Shown here in pieces: positions 6,600 through 7,396 of a DNA stretch of 7,396 nucleotides; the stretch's first letter is position 1, and each line of letters begins with the position of its first letter. Source of the stretch: Flavobacteriaceae bacterium (GTDB lineage: Bacteria; Bacteroidota; Bacteroidia; Flavobacteriales; Flavobacteriaceae); contig CANHBE010000129.1 of assembly GCA_947458575.1 (NCBI GenBank), positions 1-7,396 on the forward strand, in the 5' to 3' direction. The translations under genes and the position numbers were made by a program. The notes under the pieces were generated by a model that was not told the origin of the DNA, made no database searches, and was given only the letters and a program-made list of their open reading frames with translations.

Positions 6600-7396
6600 T
6601 AGATAATGCTGAGGTCCGTAAGGATATTTTTAATCTTCCCATCGAGAACAGCTTCAATTTCAGGTGCATTTTCGGCAGCATCCAAATCGGCATTGACACT
6701 CACATAAAATTTGATTTTTGGTTCTGTACCGCTCGGCCTTGCTGCAATCTTGGCGCCGTCTTCTGTATAGTAAATCAAAACGTCTGATTTCGGAACATGA
6801 AGCATTTCTTCCTGACCGGTCAACATGTTTTTGGCTACAGATTTTTTGTAATCTTCCAGCATGACTACGCGTTGCCCATTGATTTCTTTTACTGGATTTT
6901 CGCGCATATCAATCATCATTTGATTGATTTCACGTAAGCCGTCAATTCCTTTCTTAGTTAAAGAAACCAAATATTCCTTGTAAAAACCATGATCTACGTA
7001 TAAATTCAATAGTTCTCGATACACCGAACTTCCATTGGCTTTGGCTTGTGCTGCAATTTCACAAACCAATAATGTGGCTGCAACAGCATCTTTATCTCGA
7101 ACCGCATCACCAACCATGAAACCGAAGCTCTCTTCGCCGCCACCAATAAATTCCAGTTCAGGGAAGTCTTTGATAAATTTCGCAATCCATTTGAATCCCG
7201 TCAGACCAACCTTACATTCTACATGATAAGCATCAGCCAAAGCAAGCATCATTGGCGTAGAAACGATCGTCGAGCCAATAAACTGTTTTCCATTAATCTT
7301 GCCTAGACGCTTCCATTGTTCGAGCAAAAAGGCAGTCATCAAAACCATGGTCTGGTTGCCGTTGAGTAAAGTCATTTTTCCTTCGGTATTTCGAAC
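6599..7396 (-). CDS. Phosphoglucomutase/phosphomannomutase, C-terminal part (5' truncated)
   Basis: This enzyme of the alpha-D-phosphohexomutase superfamily interconverts hexose 1- and 6-phosphates in the cytoplasm, feeding glycogen, cell-wall and surface-polysaccharide precursors. The frame stays open to the right edge (VRNTEGK precedes the Met at 7375), so that Met is internal and about half of the protein lies outside the window. The missing part includes the catalytic serine and the metal-binding DPDADR-type loop, which should end only a few residues before the edge. Visible hallmarks are LLNGNQTM, the sugar-binding loop GEESFGF (GEESF encoded at 7124-7138) and the C-terminal phosphate-binding loop RPSGTEPKIK (6710-6739). 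About 265 residues are seen. The subfamily looks like the roughly 570-residue 'phospho-sugar mutase' common in Bacteroidota; whether it prefers glucose or mannose phosphate cannot be told. Its stop overlaps the ATG of the ABC exporter. Confidence 0.93.
   Translation of the reverse strand, partial: VRNTEGKMTLLNGNQTMVLMTAFLLEQWKRLGKINGKQFIGSTIVSTPMMLALADAYHVECKVGLTGFKWIAKFIKDFPELEFIGGGEESFGFMVGDAVRDKDAVAATLLVCEIAAQAKANGSSVYRELLNLYVDHGFYKEYLVSLTKKGIDGLREINQMMIDMRENPVKEINGQRVVMLEDYKKSVAKNMLTGQEEMLHVPKSDVLIYYTEDGAKIAARPSGTEPKIKFYVSVNADLDAAENAPEIEAVLDGKIKNILTDLSII

Overview
The window looks like chromosomal DNA from a member of the Bacteroidota, most likely Flavobacteriales. The reasons are a TonB-dependent receptor with an N-terminal carboxypeptidase-regulatory-like domain and a signal peptide ending in YAQ, a lipoprotein signal ending in FLSC-N, a long-tailed M23-peptidase C-terminus of the flavobacterial kind, A+T-rich DNA, and no clear Shine-Dalgarno sequences. 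No RNA genes, CRISPR arrays, insertion sequences or phage genes were recognised, and coding density is very high.

The left half (1-4050) is a plus-strand cluster. It holds the C-terminal part of a probable M23-family metallopeptidase (cut by the window edge), then a TonB-dependent outer-membrane receptor that almost certainly starts at a TTG codon just after the peptidase stop, then a small lipoprotein carrying two copies of an EF-hand-like calcium loop followed by a beta-strand segment. All three products should act in the envelope. No SusD-like partner is present, so this is not a classical SusCD glycan-uptake pair.

The right half (4057-7396) is a minus-strand cluster, read from right to left. 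It holds the C-terminal part of a phosphoglucomutase/phosphomannomutase (cut by the window edge), then a complete MsbA-type ABC exporter coupled to it by a TAATG stop/start overlap, then a DUF2971-family gene 11 bases further on. The two clusters converge with a 6-base gap that contains an A+T-rich hairpin.

The most notable observation is in the DUF2971 gene. Reading the minus strand from an ATG at 4758 gives one continuous 233-codon family member that is broken only by a single in-frame TAG at 4582-4584 (codon 59). Family hallmarks lie on both sides in the same frame, so this is a fresh nonsense mutation, a sequencing error or, less likely, a readthrough site. An annotation that starts at the internal ATG (4473) would describe only the C-terminal 138 residues. 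I see no clear evidence of a wholly new multi-gene system here. The second most interesting item is the uncharacterised lipoprotein with the duplicated calcium-loop module.
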